Origin: Malurus cyaneus samueli | Lineage: Eukaryota; Chordata; Aves; Passeriformes; Maluridae | Reading direction: 5' to 3' | DNA length: 64,000 nt | Assembly (NCBI GenBank): GCA_009741485.1 | Contig: VKON01000103.1 | Coordinates: forward strand, 1 to 64,000 | Shown here: piece by piece, positions 34,788 through 49,700 of the stretch | Position numbering within the stretch: the first letter of the stretch is position 1 | How the letters are laid out: every line of letters starts with the position of its first letter | Position numbers and translations under genes: made by a program | The notes under the pieces: generated by a model | Database searches by the model: none | Told to the model about the DNA's origin: nothing | Seen by the model: only the letters and a program-made list of their open reading frames with translations

Positions 34788-37700
34788 CTTTAAAGAGGGG
34801 GGAAAAAAAGAGAAAGAAATATTTGTGTTAAACATTGTGAACTTGTTGCATTGCTACTGTGTGCTAACATAAATTGTAGAACATTCCAGCGTGTGTCTAC
34901 TGTGAAAAACTTTCCAGTTAGAGACAAGATAAGCACTAGGTCATATTTGGAATGAAAGTTCTTTTGTCACAGGCTGGTTTAATCTCTGATGCAGTTTGCA
35001 GTAGCCTCAATTGCCTGATTTCCATTTCAGCAAATGGGATTTCTGGAATTGAGCTGTGTTTCCAGCCATGCATTTTAACCATGAGCCAAAGCTTGCCTGT
35101 TTGCCTCAGTGCCCTGATTTTGTGGCTCTGTGGCTCTTCTGAACACCGAAACACATCAAAAGAGGACCAGGATTTTGGCCGGGGGTGAGCTCTTTCAAAG
35201 GATAAAATGCAAAAAAAAAGGTTTATTCCTTGAATACTGAAATGTCTTTTATAATCTTTTGTTGTTAATCCTCAGTCCTGATTCTGTTTAATTCCCATCT
35301 TAATGCAGCCTTATTAAAGCCCTGCCTTCACTGTTGAGTTGCATCAAGTTTTAAATCACTGCTGTCACACAGTTAACTACAGACCTCAATTACAATAAAC
35401 AGTCATGCAGGTGACATAAATCACATTTTCCCCCCTTTAAATCTGTTTTCAGTTAGTTCTTTCCCCCCGTCTCCTGTCCAAAGAAGGCAATAGATAACTT
35501 TTACATATTTAGTGTCTGGGAATTTTCTTCCAAAATACACAGAGTAGAGTAATTGCACAGAAGTCTGAAAGTGGCTCTCTTGTAGAGAGTGTTGGACCTG
35601 TGTAGTAGAGAATTTCTGCAAATCAAAGAATGAAGTGTAAATCAGATTAGAACACCTAAAGTGTGGAAAGAGCAGCTGCATTTAAATTACTTTTTGTACA
35701 ATGGGGGAAAAAACAGTTGCTGTAAAAAACCCAAACCACTTAACCCCATACAAAAAAATCCACCACCTCATAGTTTTGTTCAAACCTGTGTTATACCCTG
35801 CATTGTAAAGTCACAGCTGGGAAAGATTTCAGTAATAACCACAAAGATATTGGTGTAAATGTCATAGAAAGGCTGTGTGCTGTTTCAGAACAGGCTGTTC
35901 CTCAGACAAAGGGAGCTTGTGCCATTCACTACAGGTTCTGCTTTGTTCAGACAGGTGGCTGGGGATCTCCTCTTATCCCCCCAGTAATGCTTAGCAAAAA
36001 CTTTATTTAAAAAGTGGCTTCTAAAATACCTTTTGGGCCTGGCTAATGAAATACGGAATTAAATTTGAAAGCTGCACATTCTAAATATATATTTGGGTAA
36101 GAGGGACCATTTCTAGAATAATCCACAAAAATTCAGAACATGAGGCTCCCACACATCCTGCTGGTAGGTCTGTGTGCAGCCTTGATACAATTTTCACTGA
36201 TTACTTCACTAGACAGACAGGTTTGCAGAGGCATTTTAATACACCTCCATAATGAAATGCTGAGTGAACCGTATTTTCTCACTGCTGTGTAACTGTTATT
36301 GACATTTGTATTAATAGCAGTAGTTAAATTTGGGCGTCTGGTGGGAGCACAAACTCCAAACTATCCAAAAGCAATAAAACTGCATGGCATACAAGAAATT
36401 TGAAGAAACTAGGATGAAAAATTAATCAAAGCTTTATTACATGCTAGTTTTTTTTTTCTCTGAGTTAATTTGCTGAGCTCTGAACTAGATTATTCTCGTA
36501 TAAAATTCTGAGCTAATGGATATTTTTTTATTGTGAAAGAAGCAGTTATCTTGTTTTTTTTCTAGAGCATATACTTCTGTTCTTGATGAAAGCTCTGGGG
36601 TGTGCTTGTCCACTGTACAGACTCATGTTGCATGGCACCCAGGCTCAGCTCCCTCCGTTTAAACTGGGAATTGGGCATTACAGTTTACAGGTGTTTCTGC
36701 CTAAACCCAAAACTGAGATTAACTTCCTCATGTTTTCAAGTGATGCTGGAGGTGCTTGTGTTGCTGTCGGTTTTGTAAACTAGTTTTGTATTTTTCATGT
36801 ATTGGTTTATGCCAGTTTTGGTGTCTGAGACTTCCTCAGCTCAGATCCTGCACTGGAAGCTGAGGAAAGTTGTCCCCTTTGTCTGTGTAGAAAACGAACT
36901 TGTTCAGGTCCATTCCGTGGCTGCTTTCTGGACTTGGGATATCACTCTGTGCATGGTACTTTGAGATTTCTCCTGTCATTTCTAACTCAAGGGAGTTCGA
37001 ACAAAGGGGAGGAACAAAATTCCTTCTCTCCATTTTTTGTGAAGCATGGCACTCAGAACTCCGTTAGAGGAAGGCACAGTGTTAAGACTTAACGTGGAGT
37101 TGGAATTTTTCGGCCTAATTCCCATTTGTTTCAGTGGTCAAGGATTTCTTTCACTTGAATGGGCCCAAATGCCTTGTGGATTTGGGCCCTAAACTGCCTG
37201 CTGTTCTACTTGGTAGCATTCAGAAAACTGTAAATGCCATACTGAGCACTCACTGGCTACTTAATGCTCAAACTTCGATTCTCTGAAGTTTTTAATTGGA
37301 ATTCAAGATGTGTTTCCAAACTATGTAAGTTCACAGCAATAGCTACAACTGCTACATTTTATACTTCTACTAGAGAAGTTGGATGTAGGTAAATCCTATA
37401 TGTTTTAAACACCTCTGGAGTCTTGAATGAGGCTTGACCTATGGAAAATACCCAAAGTCAATGCTTTGTCCAGTGTTTTCTGCAGGGTAGGTTTTCTCTA
37501 ACTAAAAACCAGCTTTTTTTATAATCTTTGTTGATTGTGCCAGGTAGTAGCTGCCTGTGTAGCAAAACAATAGTTTGATACAACCAGGAAAAAGACAGGA
37601 GTGTTGGAGACATTTGCTTTATTTGCATGTTTTACTAATGCCTTTTGTGAAAAGCTCAGAAAAGTTACCTTTTTCTCTTTCATTCAGAGATGACTGATTT

Positions 37701-40700
37701 ATCTGCCTCGATCTAGGCTTGCTTCAGGATGGAGAAAGTGTAAGACAGAGAAAGGCAATAATGATACTTTGTAGTGTGATAGAATATTCAGATGGTGGGG
37801 AATTAAAAAATATAGTAACATGAAATAAAAACAGAACTTTGCTTAGGATGTGAATGAAAATTAGTGGGACTTGCCTTTAATGTTCAAAAGTATGAATACC
37901 TGTAAATAGCAGCAAGAAAGTGGTAAACAGTTTCCCAGGAAAAAAGGAGTGTTAGATTAAAGATTTGCTACAGCTATTGTGATTGATGAAAGCAGAGGAA
38001 AGCTGGTGAATTCATGGTCTCAGCCATCAGTGTTCAGTGGCTGGCTAGATGTTTTTGATGGGCTGAGTTGATTTTAGGAGTGCTGGTAAAACAACTGTCT
38101 GTAGGCATGCTGAGATGATCATTCAGAAAACGTCCTCAATCTTCTCGAAGAAGCACTTCAGGGGTCAAGAAAGGAGTTCTCCTCCTGGTCTTACAGTGAA
38201 CTGCTGGCTCAGAACAGAGCTCATTCCTGTGAAACAGCACTGTCCACTGCTTGGGGCAGTCTTCTACATAAGGTAATTAATCTAGTTAATTAATTTAACT
38301 AGATCTGTGGTGCAGCAATTTGTATATTCCTAGGTTTTGCCTTTGTGTTTGGTTTTGAAGTAACATCATTTTGGTATATAGAAATACAGAATTGTTCAGG
38401 TGGCAGAAGACCTTTTAGATCATTGAGTTCAACCATCCAGTCATTAATTCAACACTGTCAAGTCCATAACCAAACCTTGTCCCTAAGTGCCATTTCTAAA
38501 TACCTCCAGGAACAGTGACTCTTGGTCAATGGTGAACACAACTTCACTCTGTTATTTACCAACCTTAGCAAAGCTTATACTTAGTTATTTATCTTCAGCC
38601 AGACAAACAAGAAACTTGTTTCAGCACAATTAGGAAACCCAAGATTGTTATATTTTTCCCAGGAAGGATGTTTTCCACAGACATATTAAGAGATTTCCAA
38701 AGATTTATGGGGTTTAGATGAGGTTTTTTTTTTGTGAGAAATAACTCCTCCGGAAAACAAAAATACTGAATGACAATTTATTTCCTTTGTGTGTATGTTA
38801 CATTTAATTAATCTAAGTTTTCTAATAGGAATGCTCCATACAAAGGAGGCTTAATGCATTTTAACCCAGAAACTGAACTACTTGCATTATTATTATATGC
38901 TTATGATTAAACCAGTCTCTAGAGACTGAGAAATAAATTGAGTGACAAGTAGAGAAAATTAGGAAATGAATTTGCACCAGTATTTCAATTGATCTGCTTA
39001 TTCTAACGTGGGAATTTAGGCTGGGTTCTTTGGGACTCTGATCACAGCATCTAGTTACTGAAAATGGCTTTTTCCCTACTAAGCACGCAAATCTGATTAT
39101 AATTGATATTGGGAAAGGATTGTCCTTGCTGCTGCAGCACAAACTTTGTGCAGTTTACTCAGGCAGTAATGAAATTAATGCATTCTTTTGTCTGTTGCAC
39201 TGAGTATCATCACTGGATGTTCAGGACACCAGACTTCATGGCTTGATCATTAGACTGAATAACAAACCCACTTTTCTTGTCATATGTATTATTATTTCAT
39301 CCAGATTTATTTGAATTCCAAGGGAGCGTTTTTCTCATTTTCTCATCTCAGACTGTAGACAGTCGTTTGGTAGCCAAATCTTGGTTTTGTCTCCATTGGG
39401 ATTAAAGATGCAACTTTTACTGACTTGATCAGGGCAAAGTTCTGGCTTTATCTGGGAAGTTAGAAATAATAACAGCAAAACTCCTTCCATCCCTCTCCCA
39501 GCTGAGAAATGCAGAACCCAAGCAGCGATCGGTGCAGCAACGCGAAGGAAGGAGCAGGAGCAGAGCTCAGATCTCCTAAACTCAGGTCTTTGCTGTGGTA
39601 AGTGCTGGTTATCATTTGGCTTCTAGAAACATTGTGGATTTGGCCATTGTTCTGCATGCCTGACATGGCAATGCCACGCGGTGCCTTGCCAGCAGCTGTC
39701 ACCTGCAATTTTTGGATGTAGCCTATCCGGACAGCTGAAATTAAGAAGATTCATGTGCAACCAGAACAAATAATTTCTTTGTAAATAAATGTGGCATTTA
39801 AAATGAGATGCTAAAATATGCAAATGAGGTATCTGTTTTGAAGGAAAAACATGGGTATGTGTTAACTTTCTTCTAAATTAATTCAGCACAAGTGTCTTTG
39901 GAGCTTAAATGTAGTCCTCAGGAGAGTAAATACTGCATAATGATATGCTAGAAAAGATTTGAAATGCACCCACTAAAAGCTCATTTTACTGCTATATTTC
40001 ACACAAACTTTCTATCTGGCAAGTTCTACACCCAATTTGCAAAGATTAAAACTTGCTACTAGAAAATTACTCCAAATAGAAGCCAAAACTGATACAATGA
40101 AATTTTGGTTCCTACTAGCTATAGCAATAACGACCAAGCAAATTTACCATCAGTTAGCTATAATTTCCAAGCAAATCTAACATCAGTTGTTAAAATACAA
40201 TACCGTATAGTTATACATGTATTTCATATTTTTGTGCATGTTTTTTGCATATACATTTTCATATTTAAGTTGAAGTCAAGTATTCAAAATGGAGAAGAGC
40301 CTGAATGCATTCAGATTTTTGTACCTCTCCATTCCATTCAGCATAAATGGTACTAAAATGTTTATAGGCTTATATTGAGACACAGTTTATGGTGAATAAA
40401 AAGAAATATTTTAATACACCCTTTTTTTAAAATTAATAGTGTCATATTAAAATATGACAAGAATATTAAGTTACATATGGCTTAGGGGCAAATTTACTAG
40501 AGCTCAATGAAAGTTGAGACATTAACTATTGCTTTCTCATGTCTAAGCAGAACAATGGCTCAGGTTCCTTGTCCTCCAGCTATAACATCCTGTGCAGTTT
40601 TCCAGTTAGTTCAGATATTAAGCACAGGCAAGCTGGGATAATATTTGATCAAAAGAGGGAAAGGATTTCTAAACAGAGAAATGCTGCTGATGTACTAAGT

Positions 40701-43700
40701 GTACCAACACTGGTTTGGGGCTTGTGGAAGTGCTCTTTTGTGTCTGACGTTCAAAACTTCACACTTGGCAACACTGGTTACTTAAAAAGCAGATAGCCTC
40801 ACTAAAAATACAGAGCTTAACTTAGTCTATAGGCTCATATAATTGAGTAATTAGGTTCTGTTTTTCTTTATATTTCTCCTGCAGGATCAAAATCTGTATC
40901 TCCTTTAACTGAATCACAATCCCTTTCTGTTCTGAGCTGCCAGGTAAACAGCAGTGCCTAATTATACGGTGCTATAGCAGTAGAGCATGTCTTAAACTAC
41001 AAAGACATATTGAGAATATTTGCATCCTTTGTGGTTAGAAATACCACATAAATCCAAACTCTTGATAAATTAATGATGCTGTTTTTACAGCCTGCAGCTC
41101 TCATAATGGAAGAATCTGGTGAAGCTGATGGGGGTCACTGTTCCCTTAGACCCACGCAGCTCTAGTGAGATGAATCCCTCTTGTACACTGATGTCCTTGG
41201 CTAACGGATGGGATGAAAACACGAGTGGACATTAGGATGAGGCTGCTGTTTAATGGTGTTGGGCTCTGCTTCTGCACTCAGTGTGCTCACCAAGGGGCCA
41301 TCAGAAATTGGTACAGAGATTCCCTGCTTGATTCCCAGCCCACCAGTTTAATTCTGCCTCACAGCCTGCATTCCTGTACTTCTCTGGAATGTGGCTTGGG
41401 TAATGCAGCACTGCGCATCCTTTATTTTCATTAGCTAAAGGTGGGTAAGAGTAACTGAAAGGCCAAAGTCTACAGGAGCAACAAGATGTAAATTCAGTAA
41501 TTTTAAGGTCTGTTCTTTTTTTTATACAGCTAAACACAGTATCTGTTATCTATTACCTAATACCTATTTAAATGAGATCTAAATCATCATATTTATCTGT
41601 GGTATACTGCAACAACTCAGTAATTAATTTGCTTGTCTGTCTCTCCTTTTCCTTCCAAAGCAATTTTGACTCTTGATGTTTAGGAAATGCATGCATATCG
41701 TAACTACAGCTGTCAGCAGCAAATTTCATTTACAGTTTCTTGGGATGGCATAAACCACCCCCTCCAAACATTTATGGATGGAAGAAACTCTGTGGAAACC
41801 TTCAATGGTGACTAGAACCACAATTCTCCACACCATGCAAAAGCAATGTTATCAGAGGGTATGGGAGCAGGACAGTGCTGAGAGCAGCTCTGCACATCCT
41901 CTCCCTCCCCTGAAGGATGTGGTGAGAGTCCATCCCCTATAGAGGCAGAGTCCTCTTACCTTTCTAAGGCAACCACACTGGAAGCTGAGGTACTTAAATT
42001 AAGTTGTTGACTCTAAACTGCAGAGGAGCAGCTGTGAGACCAGGCAAACTCACACTAGCTATGACATTTCCCCCAGAAGCTAAATCATGCACTTGTTTTC
42101 AAAATAATACAATTTCATTTCATTGATTACCAGCATGCTGGTACCTGATATGGCAAAGTTCCATTGTGTTAAACTTACCTTAGGAAAAACTCCTCTTTCT
42201 TTGAAAAACAGAATTTGACTGTCTTTAGCTTTACCACTGGAACCTGTTTTGTCTTCCGGATAACCTATATCCCTCTGTGGAAACACTGAGAAGCTTTGGG
42301 TCACCCTGCCATTTCTTCTTAGCTGAACCAGAGTGATCTCCATTAGTACTGTGTGGCAAAGCATCTTTTCTAGCCCCGGAACTTTTGTGGCTTATTTGTA
42401 GTTCTCCTGTATTTTTCTAAATCTGTCATGAAGTTGGACACCAGGCTTGCACTTAGTGTCCCGTCAGCATTCTCATCCCTGTGAAAGCGCTTTTCAGCCT
42501 TTCCATCAGCCTCCTTCTGTACCTTTCACACTCATGCATAAAAGCATTAGTCTTTTTAAGACAGAAATTGCAGAACTAGCTCATTGTGGGGCTGTTATCA
42601 ACAATGACCCACTATCCCCTTTTCTGAGTTGTTACTTCTAAAAAAACCAAACCAAAATATTTCTGGTCCTGGTTCCTAAATAGGTTACTTTGCATTTGAC
42701 TCCACTGAAATAACCCTTTTTCCCCCCATAACAGTACTGTGCCTTAGATACAAGTTATTCATAATGAACTCAGAAAATACAATACAAGTTTAGTACCCTA
42801 CTGAGGTACCTGACATAATTGGGATCAAATCTAAACAACATCTTGGCTCTGTGCAAAGAAAGCAAGGACAAATCTGGTTCTGTTCTGTTAGTAAACAGAT
42901 TACTCACACTTCTGACACAGAAACAGAGCTTTAAAACTTTCTGAAATGCCTGCTGGGTAAGAATTACCTGAGTAAATTGCCAGTAAAGCTTCATTCTCTT
43001 GGCTTTGGCATAATTGCATTCAATGAGCCTGGGCCTGCTGTTCACATCCACCAGGCATCTGTTGTCATCATCGTCGATAGTGGGGCTCAGAACACCCACG
43101 TGGAGCTGCTGACTGCTCGTGTAATAAACATTCTGCAACAGCAAGCACAAACAAGATTTGTGGCCTCTACACAGAAGCAGCACTTTTACCCAGAATCTAA
43201 TGGCAAAGATAAATATGCTGACTAGCAGGAGGCTGACCCCATAGTGGCTTTTAAATTACTTTCTTTCATGCAGGAAGCAACACAAAATTTTAAAAGTTGG
43301 TCTGAATTAACAATTAATTGCTCATTGTTATCAACAAGTCAATGCTGGTTAAGTATTTAAGAGAAAATATGCAAATACAGCTGATGATTTTCTCCTCGTG
43401 TGTCTTATTATTTCTGTTTTCTATGGCCATACTGAGGGTCTACAAAGAGCAAGATAAACACCCTGGGACTGGCTTGAATATGGCCATCAGCTCTGATTAA
43501 ACTATTTCATCTGAGGATAATACTTCACTGGAGATGGAAAAATAAAGAACAGCAGCACAGGAGTTCAGAGCATCTCGATCTTTTATAGGACAGAAAGATG
43601 CTTTCTACAAAAAATGCTAAAACGCACACTTGAAGCAGCTACTATATACAATAAAAAGTTATTAGCAACTGGTGACAGACACAGGCAGCAGAGAGATCAC

Positions 43701-46700
43701 AATGGCCATGTTTCAGGGCATTTGTTCTCATTTTACTTTTTATGTGTCAATACACACAGACAAGAGACTGGAAAAAGGGAGAGACACTGGCTGCTCTGTA
43801 TTTCAAGCAAAGCAGTGCCCTCAAAGGCCTCAGGGATTACACCTGGGACCAAAGACATGAGTTTATTATATTATACAAATTTTTGCTACTCTGTTTGACT
43901 GCAAAGATACGTGTGAGGCTTCTCTAGAAGAAAGAAAAAGAAGGGGAAGGAAGGTGAGCATGGCAGACGGAGGCGATACATCATCTTGAAGGTTAACATT
44001 TTACATATAAGCCCAGGAAGGTAACACAGGACTATGCCAGGATTGCCTGTTTGCTGACCCTGAGAAAGATGAAATGGAAAAATCACATTGTAGGTGTTGA
44101 GTCTCTGATAACTCTGGTAACAGTCACAACAGACAACAGTGTTCCTGTCCACTCATGTCCCTGTCATTTACTGTAGCTATTCTATTTGCCTGTAGCAAAA
44201 AAAGAAGCTGGAAGTTATGCTGTGTGTATGTTGGAATCTTTTCTATTCTCAGAATTTCCTGGTATTTGTTTATTGTTGATGTTGTAACTTGTTTTGTATG
44301 TGAGCGTTCTTATTTGTGAAAACTGATAAAATTGGAGAGAAAGCAGAAAAGCAGAAGCAGCCATGTCTGAGGAGAGATTTAGGAGCTTCATGTTAAAAAA
44401 AAAAAAAAAAAAAAAAAGGAAAAAAAAAGAAAAAGAAGGCATGCTGAAAGCAGTCAGTGCAGGGATTGAATACAATCAAAACAAATGGTGGTGTTTTGGG
44501 CAAGACTGTGTCCCCTGTTTACCCTCCTGTAACACTGCCAGGGCAGATGTAAACTGGGCTGCATAGAAGTTAATTAAGTTACTAGTAATGATTTAGATGA
44601 ACCCAAGGTTTTGCCCCCCCTTAATGAAGTTTCATTGTTTTCACCCCATAAAAACGATAACAAGCCTGAGCTGGCTGAAGTGAGGTGAGTGCAAGTTTTA
44701 AGAGGTTGCACAGTGAAAAGCTGAATGTTCAGTCAGTGCCTACAGGTGGGGAGAGCAGGGTGACAAAAGGAGCGAGCAGAGCACACTGCCCTTCTTTCTG
44801 ACTGTCCTACATCATCTCAGTGCTCATGGGCGGAGTGGCTCTGAAAGGGCAGCTTTGGGCACTGACCAAAAACCACAACAGCTCCACTGTCCTGGGGCTA
44901 TGGGCTCCAAAGCCCTTCTGCACCAGCCCCAGCTCTGCATCAAAATCCAAAACCTACTTCCAGCTTTATCATCTAAAAGCCCAGCAAAATTTCACCTCCA
45001 CATTTTCAAATGTTTTGCTGTTGTAACCTGCTGAAATCATTGTGACCAAAACAAGCCGTACAAAAAAACTATAGCATAACACAAAGGAAAAAATAAGCCT
45101 GGAAATGTATGTGCATTTTTATCTCCTAGATGAGAAGAGTTCTGAACTGTTGCATAATATTCAGGATAACAACTCTCATCTCTTCTAAATTAAAACAGTA
45201 CATGAGAGCTTGAAATGCTCTGATAATTTTAAATTCTTAGGCACTGCAGTTGCTCTTAACAGTTTGTTTCAATTACATTTTCAATACAGGTTTCTTTTTT
45301 TCATTACAGATATTCTGGGCAAATGGCCTTAAAAATGTAAATGTAGGAAAGAAAGCTCTTACAGTGATCATGAGAAGCTCAGTAATAATTATTTGAATCT
45401 TATAAAATAAATTTTAAAAAATCTAAAGAAGGCATTGCATAGCCTGAAAATCGATTACTTTGATACTCCTCTTGCCTTCTTCCTGCATCAGCCTCACCTA
45501 TTTAACAAAATGCTGAATAAATTGTTTCTGGTCAGACTATAGAGACAGCAGATATATGTCCCTCTCCTCCCATATCAATAACAGATGTATCAACTGTGGA
45601 CAAGATAACCAGAAAAGATGATAAAGATGGATTTAGTCATACACAAAGGCGACAGAATTCAAGATGAAGAGAAAAACCCAAAGGCTGAGAGATAAATGCA
45701 ACACCTAAAGCCATACAGAAGACATGCAAGGTAATGAGAACATGACATACAAAACACAAAGTGAGAATACTTCATAAATTATTAAAACAAAATCTGTGAG
45801 GAGCCTTCTGTGATGTACAGCATCATCAACTAACCAGCTTTTCTTAAAAGCAATGAAGAAAAACCTTCCCAGAGAAGTGGCAGACTAAGGAAGCCCTGGG
45901 GTCCAACAGAGGAGGGCAGAGGTGTTAATTGATTAATTGATTAATTGATTAATCCCACTGTCTCTCCACAGGGCATCCTTTGCTGCCTTGGGGTGCTCTG
46001 AGCACTCCATGAGCTCCCTTGCTACTATTTTTTGCTGACACGATGCATGATTCTTTTCAGCAGTAAAGGATGAAAGCTGAGTTTATCAAGTCTAGGTAAA
46101 TCACATCAGATTTTTTGCCAGTCGAAATTTCTATTATCTCTGTGGAAATCCTGCTTTACTAGGCAAAAGCTGAGGAACAGAATGTCTTTGATAGCATTTT
46201 CTGAGTACCCTTCTGACATTACTTCTGCAGCATTTGCAATCTTTCCTGCCATTAAAAGTTAACTCACACTTCTCTATCTTTTCAGCACATCTTCTAATAC
46301 ACGGGAAATCGCACCAGTACTTCTACTGCAAAATATTAAATAGTTCTGCTATCATGAAAGAGCTCTTACCCATTCTCTGGGTTGAGCACTTCCCTTTTAT
46401 TTAGAAGAATGGAGGAGTGAACAGATACAGCATATTACAGACAGCTGCTTTTATTCCTGTTCTATTTTGTGGTTCAGAGTTTTATTTGCTTTTTCAAACA
46501 CCTGTCTTCTCTGGCACTGGCCAAGTTATCTTTGACTCTCCTGCTGCACCTGCCTGCCTAAAGGAGCAGTCATTTCTCAATCAGAAAAATGCTCAGCTAT
46601 TTCTTTCTCTTAAAGCCTTCTTGGCTCTAAATTTTGAGGTAATTCAAGTTCTTAATATTCTTCCTCACAGCACTCAAAAGAATTTAACTACTTTTTGAAT

Positions 46701-49700
46701 TCTTGCTTTTTAATTTCAGTTCAGGTCCTGGAACCTGAATGTCAAGATTAGAACTTTAGCCAGATCACTGGTTTCACTTATAGCAGTATTTTCCTTTTCA
46801 TTCTTCATGCTCACCTTCAGCAGTGATCCTATGCACTAGGGAAGAATATAGATTTCAGAAGCATATAAGACATTTTAAGGTTCTTTTTTTTTTTTTTTTT
46901 TTCTTTTAGGCCATTCTATTGAACAACATAAAATTTCTTCAAAACGAAACCATTTCTCCAAGACTACAAAAATCCTTTATTCTTCCAAATGAGAAAATCA
47001 ATGTTACTCTTGGGAAAAAAAGGATTATTTTTCAACTCTCTCATTTCACCATGGCTGTAGTTTCAATTCCAAGTGATCAGTTCTCTCAATTCTCACAGGC
47101 ACATGCAATGTTTTCACACTACATGGTTTCAAATACAAAAATAAATAAGCAGAAATATCCATTCCATTATTTCCAAATTGAGGGATGTAAAATATATTCC
47201 CTCTAAACCAGAATAATGTAGCTCTACAGCTTTTTTCCTCTGCCATTATTTTAAACCAGCGAAGTGTAATATATAGAAGACCTATCCTAGGTCTGAGACC
47301 TGAAAAAGAACCTCTTGTGCTTATTCCTTTGAGTTCCAGTGTCTTTTACCCTCTGACCAGAGAATGACATTCATTATGTCTGGTACTTCCATAAAATGAG
47401 GAGACAGGTTAGTCCCTGTGCTATTATTATAAAGACCTGTGTTCAGTTGCAAAATAAAGTGTGCAAATCCCTCACATCCATCAGATCCTCTGATCTTCAC
47501 TTGCAATGAAAAATTCTCTTATTTAGGTTGGAAAAGACTTTTAAGATCATCCAATCCAACTGCAAACCTAATGCTGCCCCAGCAAGTACAGAAATAATTC
47601 CCTTATAGCAAATGACTCGGTATCAAATTGCTTCAAGCCCAAAAATCAGATTAACAGGTTCTCCCTCTGAAACTTTGCACTGAAGTAAATAATGAGAATT
47701 TGGCCAGAATCAAACTTCAGGAAAAAGATAAAAAAAAAAGTAATATATAATGTGGAATGTCCTAATCCACAACACATTCCCAAGAAGAAAATGTTGCACT
47801 GCCTGTGCTAGGCCAAGCAGGACTGGTTGGTTTTGGAAGCCTTTGAAACATCTCTGTAGCTCCCTGACACACCTGTCATATATTCTGAGGCTGCAGCTTT
47901 GAAAAAGTACTCAGCTTCTCAGGTGTACACAGAAAAACTCAGCTTTGAAAAGGATTCCAAAAAAACTAACACCAGATTTTGCTTCTCTTCCTATTAACTT
48001 TCCTATGATCAAAATCAGGATTCATGCACTGAAAGAAATTAGCAGAAATATAAATAGCCTTGATAAACTACTGAGCAGGAATGCCTTATATAAGACATTA
48101 ATTGTAAATCTGTATTTAGAATCCCACTTCATTGATCGATGGTGCTTATTTATTATATAATAAATCTCTAACAATGTGGTATTTCATTCTCATGAAAGAA
48201 TCTTCCAGGCTATTGCTCAGGAGCAGTTTTAATGAGAGTGAATGCTGTCATCAGCCTGCCTTCAAGATTACAGGCTGGTTCAACAGCAGTCTCAAACAAC
48301 AACATCCAGGCTCAGGCAGATCCCAGAATTAGGAAGGGAATGCAGTCAGGCCTGGGATAAGTGTTTACTGCAACTACAGGCAACCATCTCTGGCATGCAA
48401 AACAGGGGCACAGCTAAAAATACATCATTTAAGGTCTGAACATATGACTGAATTGTTGCTTTTCTTCAATAAGTTCAGGAATTAGAACAGCAACTTTCTC
48501 CTTTTCTGCATGAACCACTTAAAAAAAAACCCAGCAAAACCCTCAGAGCCTCACACCAGCTTTAGGTTTTATGTACTGTCTTGCCAGTACCATTCTTCTG
48601 CTTTCACTTCTATCTCCTCTCACTGTAGAATGGAAGTACTAAATAAACACATTTATAAAGTACCTCAAGATACAACATTTTAATTATGAAGGAGCAGAAT
48701 CTTGTCAAGAAGAGTTTCCCTTGCCTGTTTCCCCTCTGTCATTTCTTTGCTTCTATCTCATTTGTACAGAACTTGAGCTGACATTCAAAGGTAGTTCTTT
48801 ATCTGCTGAATACCGAACTGTGCTAATTGAAGTGACTTCTGTTATTGTTGTTTGTCTCTCAACTATAATTAAAATTTCTAATTGGAATTTGCAAGCACGC
48901 CTGCCGTGTTCTGTTGTCCCAGATGATGAGGCACCAGAGTTATGGTGCCCTCGCAGAGGATGAGGATGAGGATGAGGAAGAACAGCCCTGGCTCAGGGGG
49001 AATCCATCATTGCTTTGCAAACACTGAGGGCTGTCTCACAAACCCCTGCAGGCAAGCAGTTCCCCCAGAATTCTGTGACAAACAAGGCACAGCCTGTGCA
49101 GTGAGTGAGTCTGATGGATGGCATTTGCAGCTATTTCTGACTTCATCATTCATAGCTTACTGAAGCACACTGCCACTACTGATCAATATTAAAGGCTCTC
49201 AGCAAAGGAGCAGTGCAGAAAGGAGTTTGAGCACGTGCAGCTTGGCAGGGACGGACAGAATTGTACCTGCAGCTCACCAAATTCATGTTCCCACTTCACT
49301 GTGAGGTACAGGCACAGGGGACAAGACCACAAGTCCACCCTGCTGCTCTGTATTTATTTCTGAGACACGACGAGGGTTTATTTGCTGTATAGCTAAATCA
49401 GGTAACTGACAATTCCTGCGTAAAAATCACATTCCGTAGGGTTGTGGGTTTAGGGTTATTATAGGGTTTTTTCAAGAAAGCAAATATAAAAGGTAACCAG
49501 GTAAAAAAAGTATTCAGACTGGAGGGATTTTTGAGTTTCTCCAATCACTCCCACAAGCATGTCCATTTTCTTCATGTAATTTTTGCGTATGTTACTTTTA
49601 AGGTTAAATAATGTGCACATCTGTCTTTGACAAGCATGTTCTAGGCCATGCAACATTATTTTTCCTGTCAAAATTTGCCTTGAAACACTTTCCCATAAAC

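Larger units (their letters stand above)
34788..42967 (-). other. GALNT18: GALNT18 intron (8.2 kb)
   Basis: AT-rich intron between the last two coding exons. It holds one antisense-of-plus CR1 fragment (38,380-38,540) and a small inverted repeat (38,282-38,302). No other gene was recognised; short frames on either strand look random. Confidence 0.8.

Noticed and set aside
44394..44440. Poly-A tail of a processed pseudogene
   Set aside because: The sequence upstream of the A-run shows no gene-like or SINE-like body and no target-site duplication was seen.
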